Shown one piece after another: positions 1 to 10,400 of a stretch of 53,463 nucleotides of DNA. The notes beneath the pieces were generated by a model. That model searched no databases and was not told the DNA's origin. It saw only the letters and a list, made by a program, of their open reading frames with translations. Source of the stretch: Chloroflexota bacterium (GTDB taxonomy: Bacteria; Chloroflexota; Dehalococcoidia; CAUJGQ01); assembly GCA_963170165.1 (NCBI GenBank), contig CAUJGQ010000155.1:1-53463 (forward strand), given 5' to 3'. The translations under genes and the position numbers were made by a program. Positions within the stretch are counted from its first letter, which is position 1. Each line of letters starts with the position of its first letter.

Positions 1-233
1 TCAAGCTGCCCCACCATGCTCGCTCCTGGCCGCGGGCTTGGGCTCACCCGCCCCCCAGAATTCAAACTTGGGCAGGTAACCCGCCGGGATTCTCTCTGCC
101 GTGGGGGTTGGAGTCAAGTTCGTGCCCGCCACTGCAGGCGCTGGTCTACGCCTACGCGCGCGGTCAGGTAGCATCAGACCGTGCGGCCGCCAACTGCCCT
201 GCTGGGCGCGGCCGGCTCCCAAGGAGCAACGGC

Positions 234-1535
234 ATGGGTGCACCGCCAGGCCCCGGCCCGTTAGCCGGTATCCGGGTGCTGGAGTTCTCGCAGATCGTTG
301 CCGGACCGGTCGCCGGGCTCAACCTGGCCGACCTGGGAGCAGAGGTGATCAAGGTTGAGCCGCTCGCTGGGGACTCGCATCGCAATGTGGGCACCACCGT
401 CCCTGGTGAGAGCAAAATGTACCAGGGCAACAACCGCGGCAAACGCAGCCTGGTGGTCGACATCCAGCAGCCTGAGGGGCTGGCGCTCATCCACACCCTC
501 ATTCCTACCATCGATGTCGTGATCATCAACTACCGTCTGGGCGTCCCCCAGCGCCTCGGAATCGACTACGACACGCTCAAGCGGCTCCGCCCAGACCTGA
601 TATACGCCCAGATCAGTGGCTTCGGCGAGAGCGGTCCGGGTGCAGCATGGGCAGGATCGGATCTGGTGGCGCAGGCGCATTCCGGGCTGATGGCGATGGA
701 CGGCAAGCTCGATGCTGCCGGCACGCCACAGGTAATGGGTATTCCCGTGTCAGACTACGCCGCCGGGCTGGCGGTGGCGATGGCGGTCTGCGCGGCGCTC
801 CTTCATCGTCAGCGCACCGGCGAAGGGCAGTACATCGCGACCTCGTTGCTGCGCGCTGGTCTCCACCTCCAGAACCGTTACGTCATGCGCGAGCCCGTAA
901 GCGATGCTACCTTGCGCGATTCGCGCGTCCGGGCGTTGGAGGAGGCGCGGGCGCGGAGCGCTGGTTTCGATGAACTGCTGGCGATTCGGGACCCGCGCGG
1001 GCAACTGGCCTCCCCCTTCACCCTCTACTACCGCGTGTACAAGGCCGCCGACGGCGCCATCGCCCTCGGCGCACTGACGCCGCAGAACCGTGACGCCATC
1101 CGCCGGGTGCTTGGTATCGAGGGGCGCGAGCACTCTGACTCGCCCGACTTCGACGCGCGCGACCCCGCAAACATCAGCGCAACGCAGACCTGGCGCGACC
1201 AGCTGGAAGCACAGTTTCGGTCTATCTCTGTGGCCGGGTGGATGGCCCGATTCGAGGCGGCAGGTGTCCCGGTGGCGCGGGTCAACTTCCCAGAGGAGAT
1301 GTCGGAAGACCCGCAGGCCAACGCTGATGGTATGTTCCTGGAACTGGAGCACACGATCACTGGCCACCAGAAGGTGGTCGGGCCGGTGGTCACCATGTCC
1401 GCCACGCCGGCCGGCAATCCGCTTCCCGCACCTGCGCTGGGCGAGCATACAGCCACGATCCTGACGGAATTGGGTTATGACGCGGCGACGATAGACCGGC
1501 TGCGGGCCGGCGGCGTGATCCGCTGTTTGGACTAA
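234..1535 (+). CDS. CaiB/BaiF (family III) CoA-transferase
   Basis: Predicted cytosolic enzyme of 433 residues that moves CoA from one acyl-CoA to a free carboxylic acid. The N-terminus has the family pattern (LAGIRVLEFSQIVAGP, then LADLGAEVIKVEP). The likely nucleophile is Asp174 in IPVSDYAAGLA, which aligns with the catalytic Asp of formyl-CoA transferase, followed by the RTGEGQ turn. I chose the ATG at 234 because AAGGAG lies 7 bases upstream and the family homology starts here. The open frame extends back to a GTG at 108, but that extension looks non-coding. A MaoC-like gene follows 35 bases later, so the two probably share a transcript. The acyl substrate cannot be read from the sequence. 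Confidence 0.9.
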   Translation: MGAPPGPGPLAGIRVLEFSQIVAGPVAGLNLADLGAEVIKVEPLAGDSHRNVGTTVPGESKMYQGNNRGKRSLVVDIQQPEGLALIHTLIPTIDVVIINYRLGVPQRLGIDYDTLKRLRPDLIYAQISGFGESGPGAAWAGSDLVAQAHSGLMAMDGKLDAAGTPQVMGIPVSDYAAGLAVAMAVCAALLHRQRTGEGQYIATSLLRAGLHLQNRYVMREPVSDATLRDSRVRALEEARARSAGFDELLAIRDPRGQLASPFTLYYRVYKAADGAIALGALTPQNRDAIRRVLGIEGREHSDSPDFDARDPANISATQTWRDQLEAQFRSISVAGWMARFEAAGVPVARVNFPEEMSEDPQANADGMFLELEHTITGHQKVVGPVVTMSATPAGNPLPAPALGEHTATILTELGYDAATIDRLRAGGVIRCLD

Positions 1536-1570
1536 CCGGCCGTGCCGCGGCGGCCACCGTGGAGGATGAC

Positions 1571-2407
1571 ATGACCGCGTCCCCATCCCGGGTACGCCAG
1601 ATCACCACCTATCTGGAGGGCACAGGCCGCCAGGACCAGCCCAAGAACCTGCACACGGACGCTGCCGCACGCGATCTGGGCTACCGCGGCGGGCTGGTAT
1701 ACGGCAGCTCCGTCTATGCCTGGGCGACGCCGCTGATCGTCGATGTCCTGGGCGATGCCTGGCTACGCAGCGGCTGGGCCGACCTGCGCATCCTCAGACC
1801 CATCTACGCCGGCGAGACGCTGACGATCACGCTTTCGGAAACGGTGGACGGTAGTCAGCTTGCTGAGGCGCGCGGCCCCGAGGGGAAGGTGCGCGTGGCG
1901 GCGGATGTGGGGTTGGGAACCGGGGCATGGGTGGCCGGCCATCATCGCTCCCAACGGCTCATACCAGAGCCCGCGCCGGATCCCCGGCCGCGGATCACCC
2001 TGGAGACGGCGCCGGTTGGCTCCGACCTGCCCATGCTCCAGGTCGAGGCGCACGACCGGCTGGCGCGGATGTTCCGCGAGGCGACCAACCGCGAACGGGG
2101 GCCACTGTTGGTGGACGGCCGCGAGATCCAGAGCCCCGCCAGCATCTGCGGGCGGATGACCTGGTACGTGCACGCCGTCTGGGACTACCCCGGCGCCGCC
2201 CTGCATGTGCGCAGCCAGGTGCAGCACCGCGGACTGCTGGATATCGATGAGCCGGTGTGCGTCGCCGGGCACCTGCACTCCGTGTATGACCGGAATGGCA
2301 ACCACTACGCCGAGACCGACGCCGTGATCGTCGGTGCCGGCGGCCACGAGGCGGCGCTGATCCGCCATACGAGCATCTTCCAGGCGGCACGAAGAACCGG
2401 CGCCTAG
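1571..2407 (+). CDS. MaoC-like hot-dog fold hydratase/dehydratase
   Basis: Protein of 278 residues. Its first 90 residues match the hydratase-2/MaoC pattern: Asp22, Asn26, His28 and Asp30 in QDQPKNLHTD, then a Gly-rich LGYRGGLVYG turn, then RPIYAGETLTI. In this family the Asp/His pair adds water across an enoyl-CoA double bond. The second half (about 130-278) looks like a second, less conserved hot-dog unit, which is common in double-hot-dog members. The ATG at 1571 has GGAGG 5 bases upstream; the GTG at 1559 is less likely. Placed directly after a CoA-transferase, it probably acts on the same acyl-CoA. Mesaconyl- or methylmalyl-type hydration is possible but not shown. Confidence 0.75.
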   Translation: MTASPSRVRQITTYLEGTGRQDQPKNLHTDAAARDLGYRGGLVYGSSVYAWATPLIVDVLGDAWLRSGWADLRILRPIYAGETLTITLSETVDGSQLAEARGPEGKVRVAADVGLGTGAWVAGHHRSQRLIPEPAPDPRPRITLETAPVGSDLPMLQVEAHDRLARMFREATNRERGPLLVDGREIQSPASICGRMTWYVHAVWDYPGAALHVRSQVQHRGLLDIDEPVCVAGHLHSVYDRNGNHYAETDAVIVGAGGHEAALIRHTSIFQAARRTGA

Positions 2408-2639
2408 TTGCAGCCACTGCTCGGGGTGATGCGGCGCCACACCTAGGGATAGCTGACGTTTCACCGCCGGTTAACACATTGCCGTTCGGTTCACGTACAG
2501 ACTATGTTCACCGCACCCATGGAGCGCCGCTCTGGAACACCCAAAACCGATCCGCCGCCTTCTGCCGCTGCCGCTCCGCGTCCTCGCCGGCTCCGGCGCG
2601 ACCGGTCTGCCGCGGACGGCAGCGCGCGGTCTGGTCTTC

Positions 2640-4730
2640 TTGCTGGCGCCGCACCGGGTAGCCCTGGCCGCCGTGATATCCCTGAGCGCGGTGCTCAACT
2701 TGTACCGGCTCACGCGAGATGGGTACGCCAACCTGTACTACGCGGCCACCGTCAAGAGCATGCTCCAGAGCTGGCACAATCTCTTCTTCGCCTCCTTCGA
2801 CCCTGGCGGCTTCGTCACCGTCGACAAGCCACCGCTGGGGTTCTGGGTACAGGCTGCCTTTGCCCGGGTGCTCGGCTTCAGCGCCTGGAGCGTGTTGCTG
2901 CCCCAGGCGCTGGCCGGATGCGCCTCCGTGGCCGTGCTCTATGCGCTCGTGCGGCGCGACTGGGGTCCGGGTGCCGGGCTGCTGGCCGCCCTCGGCCTGG
3001 CCGTGACGCCGGTCGCGGTCGCCGTCAATCGCAACAACACCATCGACAGCCTGCTGGTGCTGGTCCTGTTGCTGGCCGCATGGTGCACGCTGCGTGGCAC
3101 TGCGAGCGGGCGCCTGCGCTGGCTGCTGGCCGGCATGGCGCTGGTGGGAGCGGGCTTCAACATCAAAATGATGCAGGCCTATCTCGCGCTGCCGGCGCTG
3201 GTGCTGGTCTACCTGCTGGGTGCACCACTTGGCTACTGGAAACGGCTGTGGCACATCGCAGCCGGCGGCGTGTTGGTGCTGGCAGTGTCGTTCGCCTGGG
3301 TGGCGGCGGTCGATCTTACACCGGCAGACGCCCGCCCCTATGTTGGCTCCAGTCTCAACAATACCGCCCTCGAACTGACGTTTGGTCACAACGGTCTAAA
3401 CCGGCTGTTTGGGTTCAACCGCCGCCCCGCGACGCAGGCGTCACGACCGGCGGGCCCGCCCCCTGCAGCTGGTGCCGGCCGTCAACCGGCGTCCGGCCCG
3501 CCGCCGAATGCGGAGACGGGCACGAAAGGTGCGTTGCGTCTGCTCAACCGGCAGTTGGGCGGACAAGCGAGCTGGCTGCTGGCGACGGCCATTACCGGCG
3601 CAATTGGCGGCCTGGTGCAAGCGGGGCTGCGACAGCGGCGTGACCGGCGCTGGCATCATCTCGCGTTGTGGGCGGGATGGCTGGCGCCGGCGGCGGTGTT
3701 CTTCAGCATCGCTGGCTTCTTCCATGCCTACTACCTGGTCATGCTTGGCCCACCGGTGGCGGCGCTGACCGGGATTGGTCTAATGGTGCTGTGGGGTGCT
3801 CGACGCCGGTCATGGTGGGGAGCGTTGCTGATCCCGGCTGGGCTCGGTGCCAGCGTGGCAGCGCAGATCGCGTTGCTGCGCCCGTTCCCAGAGTGGAGCA
3901 AGTGGCTGACCCCAACCCTGGGCGCGCTGACCATCGTCGCGATCGTGGCGCTTCTTGCCGGTCGGGTTGCCCCTCGCCGGTACCGCGGCGACACACTGGC
4001 CGCGGCGGGTCTGGCGGTGGCCATCGTAGCACTGTATCTGGCCCCGGTCGTGTGGAGCTACGAAACGATCAGCCGCAGGCAGGGGGCGCTGCCGGCCGGT
4101 GGCCCGCTGACAGCGCAGCGCCGGCCTGCCCTGCCTCAGGTGGGGGCCGGTCTGCGCCCGCCCGGGAGTGTGGCGCCATCCGGGCCAGCGCCCGGCGCGT
4201 CCCCCGACCGGCCCGGGCCGCCACCGGGGCCGGCCGGCCCGGCGCTGATCGCGTTCCTGCAGGCAAACCGGGCGGACGCCGCGTACCTGCTGGCGACACC
4301 AAGCGCACAGACTGCCTCGCCGTTCATCCTGGCGACGGGCCAGCCGGTGATGGCGCTCGGCGGGTTCTCCGGCAATGACCCGATCGTAACGCCGGAGACG
4401 TTCGCCAGCCGGGTGCGTGCAGGACAGGTCCGCTTCGTCCTCCTCAGCACCCCCGGCCCGCCCGGCCCGCCCCCCGCCCAACCAGGGAACGGACCCGCGC
4501 CGCGGCCACCTCTGGTGTATCCCGCTCCTCCCGCCAATGGGCCACCGTACGACCGTCCGGGGCCGGGTAGCAGCCCGGCGCCAGGGGGTGTCGGGATCGC
4601 GCCGCCTGCCCCGGGAGGGCAGGGAGCAGTGACGCGCTGGATTCAGCAGAGTTGCCGTCGGGTACCGCTCTCGGCGCTGGCGGGTTCGAGCTTCCAGCTA
4701 CTTGACTGTGCCGTGCTGCGATCCAGGTAG
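2640..4730 (+). CDS. PMT/ArnT-type membrane glycosyltransferase (GT39-like)
   Basis: Polytopic membrane protein of up to 696 residues. An early loop carries TVDKPPLGFWVQ, typical of ArnT/PMT-type enzymes that use lipid-linked sugars outside the membrane. Around residues 230-260 is the SSLNNTALELTFGHNGLNR region seen in bacterial GT39-like proteins. About ten hydrophobic helices follow. It carries three Pro/Gly-rich stretches: near residues 262-298, 490-540, and a long one near 600-665. The start is uncertain. The TTG at 2640 is the first accepted start codon in this frame, yet plausible protein sequence continues upstream without a stop, and an ATG at 2504 lies in another frame. A frameshift near the 5' end is possible. 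Confidence 0.75.
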   Translation: MLAPHRVALAAVISLSAVLNLYRLTRDGYANLYYAATVKSMLQSWHNLFFASFDPGGFVTVDKPPLGFWVQAAFARVLGFSAWSVLLPQALAGCASVAVLYALVRRDWGPGAGLLAALGLAVTPVAVAVNRNNTIDSLLVLVLLLAAWCTLRGTASGRLRWLLAGMALVGAGFNIKMMQAYLALPALVLVYLLGAPLGYWKRLWHIAAGGVLVLAVSFAWVAAVDLTPADARPYVGSSLNNTALELTFGHNGLNRLFGFNRRPATQASRPAGPPPAAGAGRQPASGPPPNAETGTKGALRLLNRQLGGQASWLLATAITGAIGGLVQAGLRQRRDRRWHHLALWAGWLAPAAVFFSIAGFFHAYYLVMLGPPVAALTGIGLMVLWGARRRSWWGALLIPAGLGASVAAQIALLRPFPEWSKWLTPTLGALTIVAIVALLAGRVAPRRYRGDTLAAAGLAVAIVALYLAPVVWSYETISRRQGALPAGGPLTAQRRPALPQVGAGLRPPGSVAPSGPAPGASPDRPGPPPGPAGPALIAFLQANRADAAYLLATPSAQTASPFILATGQPVMALGGFSGNDPIVTPETFASRVRAGQVRFVLLSTPGPPGPPPAQPGNGPAPRPPLVYPAPPANGPPYDRPGPGSSPAPGGVGIAPPAPGGQGAVTRWIQQSCRRVPLSALAGSSFQLLDCAVLRSR

Positions 4731-4975
4731 CGTGCCCACCGCCATGGATACCACAGCCGTCGGGCAGTCCAAACAATGTCATCATGGTGCGTACTGCCCT
4801 TCTCCGTACAGCCCTCTCACGCACCGCTGGCCCGGGGCATCCTGCGCCATCGGCAGCGAGCGACGGCCACAGCGCCACACTCGCAGGCGAGGGCACAGGG
4901 AAGCGTGATTGGTGGAGGGGCAGCGCGTCAGCAGGGCAGTACGTAGGTCTCGGCTGTGGCGCTGGTAATACGCGA

Positions 4976-6214
4976 TTATCCAAGCGCGCCGCAGGTGTAC
5001 AGGTGATTGATCTCTTCTCGGCTGAGGCCGAGCAGCGAGCGCAACACGCTGTCGGTGTGCTCGCCCATCAGCGGCGCACGGGTAACGGGATGCTTATGCC
5101 CGTTGGGGCGAACCGGCTCCGCATGCGTAGTGAAGACGCAGCCCTCCGGTCCAGGAATCTCGGCGAAATACTCGGCGCGGTACCAGGGATCGTGGAGCAG
5201 ATCAGCAAGGTCGTTCACCGGCGCAGCCGCCACGCCCGCAGCCTGCAAGCGCGCGGCCAGGTCGTCACGCTGCCATTCTGCGGTCTGCACGGCGATCAGC
5301 TGGTCAAGCTCGTCTTCGTGCGCCCGGCGTGCCGCGTCGGTGGCGAAGCGGTGGTCGGTGGACCAGCCAGGCTGCCCGAGCACCACCGCAAGCGCTGCAA
5401 ACTGGGTATCGCGGTCAACGCTGATCGCGCACCAACGATCAACGCCGGCGCAGGGGTAGACGTTGTGCGGGCAGGCGCGGTCCGAGTGATTGCCGGTTCG
5501 CGCCGGTCCGGCGCCGGTCGCGCTCTGCTGGAGCAGCGCCGGACCGAGCACGCTGACGGTGGACTCATACTGGCTCAGCTCAATCAACTGTGCGCCTGCG
5601 CCGCGGTCGCGGTTGATCAACGCCGCCAGCACCGCGGCGGTAGCGTGGAAGGGGTTGCCGCTGAAGTCCGGATAGAGCGGACCAAGGCCAAATGGTGGGT
5701 CGCCGGCGAAACCGGAGATGGCGTTGATGCCGGCCAGCGCGTTGACATGGGTGCCGATGCCACCCCAGCGGGCGCGCTCCCCTTGGCCGTGGAACACCGG
5801 CATGTTGAGGAAGATCAGGTCTGGCCGCACCCGCACCAGGTCGTCATAGCCCAGGTTCCAGCGATCCATCCGGTCGCCGGTGAAGTTGGCAGCCACCACG
5901 TCCGACACCGCAGCCAGCCGCACGGCCAGATCCCGCCCTTCGGCCGTGTTGACATTGAGCAGGATGCTGCGCTTTCCGAGATTGACGTCGTTAAAGGAGC
6001 CATCTTCGTTGAAGCTCCACGCGCCGTTCGGGTGCGGGCCGGTCTCGCGGATGCGGTCCACGCGGTTGTACGACTCGACCTTTAGCACCACGGCGCCGTA
6101 GTTAGACAGCAGTCGCATGCCTAGCGGGCCGGCGATCATCCAGGTGAAGTCCAGCACCCGCACTCCGGCCAGCGGCAGCCAGGCGCCATTGTCTGTCTCC
6201 GGCCAACCCACCAT
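4976..6214 (-). CDS. CaiB/BaiF CoA-transferase, catalytic-type subunit
   Basis: Family III CoA-transferase of 412 residues. The N-terminal LAGVRVLDFTWMIAGP and the LLSNYGAVVLKVE segment are standard. The central part has GPLYPDFSGNPFHATAAVLAAL, where the Asp sits at the nucleophile position of the family. The ATG at 6214 is preceded by GGAGGGAG at good spacing; the longer frame to 6259 lacks support. It lies 41 bases downstream of another CaiB-like gene on the same strand whose equivalent position is Glu. Paired subunits of this kind occur in benzylsuccinate CoA-transferase (BbsE/BbsF), so the two may form one heteromeric enzyme. That pairing is inferred from adjacency. Confidence 0.88.
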   Translation of the reverse strand: MVGWPETDNGAWLPLAGVRVLDFTWMIAGPLGMRLLSNYGAVVLKVESYNRVDRIRETGPHPNGAWSFNEDGSFNDVNLGKRSILLNVNTAEGRDLAVRLAAVSDVVAANFTGDRMDRWNLGYDDLVRVRPDLIFLNMPVFHGQGERARWGGIGTHVNALAGINAISGFAGDPPFGLGPLYPDFSGNPFHATAAVLAALINRDRGAGAQLIELSQYESTVSVLGPALLQQSATGAGPARTGNHSDRACPHNVYPCAGVDRWCAISVDRDTQFAALAVVLGQPGWSTDHRFATDAARRAHEDELDQLIAVQTAEWQRDDLAARLQAAGVAAAPVNDLADLLHDPWYRAEYFAEIPGPEGCVFTTHAEPVRPNGHKHPVTRAPLMGEHTDSVLRSLLGLSREEINHLYTCGALG

Positions 6215-6255
6215 CCTGACTCCCTCCCCCTGGGTCCCTGACTGCCGGCTACCCC

Positions 6256-7455
6256 TCACCCAAGCTCGGCCACCGCGCCGCTGACCTCGGCCCAGATGGC
6301 GGCGTCATCTGCACCGCGCACGGGCGCCGGGGCGTGCGGGCCGCTCTCGCGTCCGCTGAAGCGCGCGGCGGGGCCGGCATAGTCCAGATCACGCGCCAGC
6401 ACCGGATGCTGCAGCGTCCGAAAGAAGCCACGTTCACGTAAGAACGGATCAGCGAGCACGTCTGCCGGAGTGTTGACGGGCGCGCTCGCCACTCCGGCGC
6501 GCTGCGCTGCCTCGAACAAATACGCCTTGGGATGATGGGAGGTGAACGCTGCCAGCACGTCGTTGATATGCTCCGCCTCGGCGATGCGCAGGTTCGCGTC
6601 CTGATAGCGCTCGTCGCCCAGGTCCGCCGCGGCGTCATGGGCGCGCAGCAGCCGCACCAGGTTGTCCCACTGTCCGGGAAGCGCCGTCAGCGCCACCCAG
6701 CCATCGGCCGCCGGGTAGATGTGGCGGGCGAACGCCGGGCCCATGCCGCGGCGTACGGGCAGACGTCCATGCCAGGTGTAATAGTTGGCGTTCGCTGTCT
6801 GGAGCGTAGCGAGCGTGGCGGCAAAGCAGGCGGGCACGTCTACCCGTGCGCCCCGGCCGGTGCGTTGCGCCTGGAAGATCCCGAGCAGCGCAGCGTTCGC
6901 CGCCATCAGCGATGCCATGTGCGCGGTCTGCTCGCCGCCCGGCCGGTATGGCGGTCCATCCGGCCTGCCACTGAGCCACAGCAGCCCTGCGCGCGCGGCA
7001 ATCACCAGGTCGCCACCCGCATCCCCGGCGTACGGTCCCTGCCTGCCAAACGGCGTGACCGTGACCAGCGTCAACGCGGGATTGGTACCGAGAAGCTGCT
7101 CCTCCCCCAACCAGCGGCTGAACAGCGCGTCAGGGTCACCGGACTCCACCAGCGCGTGACAGGTAGCCACCAGCGCCAGGGAACGAGCGCGGGCGCCGGG
7201 CTCGTCGCGGTCGAGCGTGACAGCGCGCTTGCCGGCGTTGAAGTGCTCATAGTAGAGACTGACTGGGGCGCCATCGCCCGCCGGTGCCGTCAGTGGTGGG
7301 AAGGTGCGCATCGGGTCGCCGGTGGCGGGCTCCACGCGCACCACATCGGCGCCCATGCCGGCGAGCAGGCGGGTAGCATACACACCGAGCTCATCGGTGC
7401 AATCGAGCACCCGGAAGCCGGCCAGTGGCGGGCTCCCGCCGGTCACATTCGTCAT
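6256..7455 (-). CDS. CaiB/BaiF-like CoA-transferase paralogue, atypical active site
   Basis: Protein of 399 residues with the family fold signature (LAGFRVLDCTDELGVYATRL, MGADVVRVEP). At the position of the nucleophilic Asp it has RPGGEQTAHMASLMAANAAL, so Glu or Gln replaces Asp. It may be a non-catalytic partner of the next gene or use a variant mechanism. It follows the carboxylase gene by 27 bases and precedes the catalytic-type CoA-transferase by 41 bases, which suggests a three-gene operon. The purine-rich GGGGGGAGG abuts the ATG at 7455, which is very tight spacing. The in-frame GTG at 7446 would be better placed, so the true start may be nine bases downstream. Confidence 0.82.
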   Translation of the reverse strand: MTNVTGGSPPLAGFRVLDCTDELGVYATRLLAGMGADVVRVEPATGDPMRTFPPLTAPAGDGAPVSLYYEHFNAGKRAVTLDRDEPGARARSLALVATCHALVESGDPDALFSRWLGEEQLLGTNPALTLVTVTPFGRQGPYAGDAGGDLVIAARAGLLWLSGRPDGPPYRPGGEQTAHMASLMAANAALLGIFQAQRTGRGARVDVPACFAATLATLQTANANYYTWHGRLPVRRGMGPAFARHIYPAADGWVALTALPGQWDNLVRLLRAHDAAADLGDERYQDANLRIAEAEHINDVLAAFTSHHPKAYLFEAAQRAGVASAPVNTPADVLADPFLRERGFFRTLQHPVLARDLDYAGPAARFSGRESGPHAPAPVRGADDAAIWAEVSGAVAELG

Positions 7456-7482
7456 CCTCCCCCCCGCTCGCCGCCGGACTGC

Positions 7483-10400
7483 CTACCAGGTGTCGATGCA
7501 TGGCCGCTTTTTGCCGGCACGAGGCGCCGGAACGGGCGCCGCCTCCAGTCCCGCAATCAGCAGATGCCGGGTGTCCGCCGGGTCAATCACGTCATCAATC
7601 TCAAACACGTGTGCAGCGTTGAGCGCCTTACCCCGGTCGTATGCCTGCGCTACCAGCTGCTCATACAACGCCAGCCGCTCACCAGGGCTGGCAACGGCCT
7701 CCAGATCCCGCCGCCGGCCGAGCTTGACCTGTCCCTCCAGGCCCATGCCACCGAACTCGCCGGTCGGCCATGACACGATGAAGCTCGGCACACGGTGGTT
7801 GCCGCCGCCCATTGTCTGCGCACCCAGGCCGTATGCCTTCCGCAGCACCACGGTGAACACCGGCACGGTGATGCTGCTGCCGGCCGCCCACATGCGCGCG
7901 GCGTGGCGCACGAGCGCGGTCTTCTCCACCTCCGGACCGACCATGATGCCGGGGGTGTCACAGAGCATCACCAGCGGGATATCAAAGGCATCGCACAGCT
8001 GCATGAACCGGGCTGCCTTATCGGCTGCATCGCTGTCGATGGCGCCGGAGAGATGCAGGGGGTTATTGGCAATGATCCCCACTGGCCGCCCCTCCAGCCG
8101 CGCCAGCGCCGTCACCATCGCCAGGCCGAAGCCTCGCCGCAGCTCCAGCACTGAGCCGGTGTCGGCAAGTATGCTGATCACCTCGCGCACGTTATAGACG
8201 CGCAGCCGGTTCTCGGGCACAACGCTGCGCAGCAGCCGCTGATCGGCGCACTCCCACCGGCTCAGCCGGCCCTGGAAGTATGACAGGTACTGTTTGGCGG
8301 CGCGTACGGCCTCGGCTTCGTCGCGCACCGCCACATCGACAACGCCGTTGGGCACCTGCACCGACATCGGCCCGATCTCCTCCGGCCGGAAGACGCCAAG
8401 CCCGCCGCCCTCCACCATCGCCGGGCCACCCATGCCGATATTGGCGTCTGGGGTGGCGATGATCACATCGCACAGCCCCAGCAGCGCCGCGTTGCCGGCG
8501 AAACAACGGCCGGTCGTTATGCCAACGGTGGGCACGAGGCCGCTAAGCCGGCCCAGTAGTGTCCACGACGGTGTACCGAGTCCGCCGCCGCCGCTGATCT
8601 CGCCCTCGCCGGCGGCATCAACACCACCGCCGCGGAAGGCGGGGCTGTTGCGGCTACCACCGCCGGCCCGGCCGCCGCCACCTTCGGCAAACAACACCAG
8701 CGGCAGCCGCAAGCGTTCCGCCGTTTGGAAGATGCGATCCATCTTCTTATGGTTCATGCCGCCCTGGGTGCCGGCCAGCACCGTGTAGTCGTAGGCCACC
8801 CCCATGCAACGCGCGCGCTCTGCATCGAATAGGTCACCGTTGACCCGGCCGTGTCCCATCACCAGCCCGTCAGCAGGCGCGTAGCTGATTCGCTCCTCCA
8901 GCGTGCCGCGCAGCCCGTGTGCCACGGCCAGCCGCCCGTATTCCACAAACGAGCCGGGCTCAAACAGGTCGTCGATGTTCTCGCGGGCGGTGCGGTGGCC
9001 GGTGGCGTGACGGCGGGCAACCGGCTCCGCACGGCCGGCGTCCTCGGTCAGCTTGCGCCGCTGCAATACTGCTGCCAGGTCCGGTCGAATCTGATCGAGG
9101 TCGACAGCACCGCCGTCCCCCACGGCATCGCCGGCGTCCCCTCGGACCTCCAGTGCCAGCAGCGGTGTGCCCTGATACACCGTGTCGCCCGGCTCGACCT
9201 CGACGTGGAGCACCACGCCCCCGGCCGGCGCGGAGATCACGTGCTCCATCTTCATGGCGTTGAGCACGAGCAGCTGCTGCCCCAGGCGCACGGGCTCCCC
9301 CTCGGCCACGTCGAGGCTGACGATTGTCGCCTGCAGCGGAGCGCGCACGGTGCACACCCCACTTTGGCCGGCCTCCCCAGCTGCCGGCCAATCCGTGGCT
9401 GGTTCTTCAAGCTCGACGGGCGTGGCGACAACGCCGTTGCCGGACTTGCCATATGCGAGCACGGCCAGCGGATCATCGGCGCTGACCGCCGCCCCCGCCC
9501 GCGTGCGCGTGGCGCCGCCATCGGTGTACAGGCGCGGATGGCCGGCCGCCTCCTGCGCCAGCAGCTCCGCCAGCCGCGCACCGATGAATTCCGTCGAGAT
9601 GCGGCCGGCGGCCAGCTCAGGATGGGCACAAATGCTCTGCAACAGCGGGAGGTTGGTGCGCACTCCGTCGATGCGGAACTCACACAGCGCCCGGTACAGC
9701 TTGGCCACCGCGGCGGCGAAATCACCGGAGGGGGAGTAGCAGATCAGCTTCGCCAGCAGCGGGTCAAAGGCCTGCCCGGCCGTGTAGCCGGCATGCCCAG
9801 CGGTATCCACACGCACGCCCCGGCCCGAAGGCGGCTCGAACAGACGCAGGGTGCCCCCGGTGGGACGCACCGTGCCGTCGGCGCTCATCGTCTCTGTGTT
9901 GATCCGTGCCTGGATGGCGAAGCCGCGCGGCTGGGGAATCTGCGCCTGGGTTAGCTCCATGTCCGCCAGGGCATATCCGCGCTCCACCAGTAGTTGTGCC
10001 CGCACCAGGTCCTGCCCGAGCACCTCCTCCGTCACGGTGTGCTCCACCTGCAACCGGGCGTTGGCCTCGATGAAGGCGTAGCGTGCGTCCGCACGCAGTT
10101 CGGCATCCACCAGGAACTCAAAGGTACCCAGACCGCGATAGCGCAACTCCTGTGCTATGCGCACGGCGTCGGCCGTCAGGCGCTGGCGCAGATCAGGATG
10201 AAGCCCGGGGCAGGGCGCGATCTCGACCAGCTTCTGGTGACGGCGTTGCAGGCTGCACTCGCGCTCCCAGAGATGGCTGACCGCTCCGGAGCCATCTCCG
10301 ATCACCTGCACCTCGATATGCCGCGCAGGGGACATCCGCTCCTCGACGTAGAGATCACCGTTACCGAAGGCATGCAGCGCCTCGGAGCGACAGCGGGTGT

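Noticed and set aside
4880-4891. CTCGC-AG-GCGAG palindrome as terminator between convergent genes
   Set aside because: Only five pairs, two-base loop and no T run on either strand.
4784-6085. A 433-codon plus-strand frame over the CoA-transferase gene
   Set aside because: Repetitive Arg/Ala/Val composition without motifs; the minus-strand CoA-transferase explains the region.
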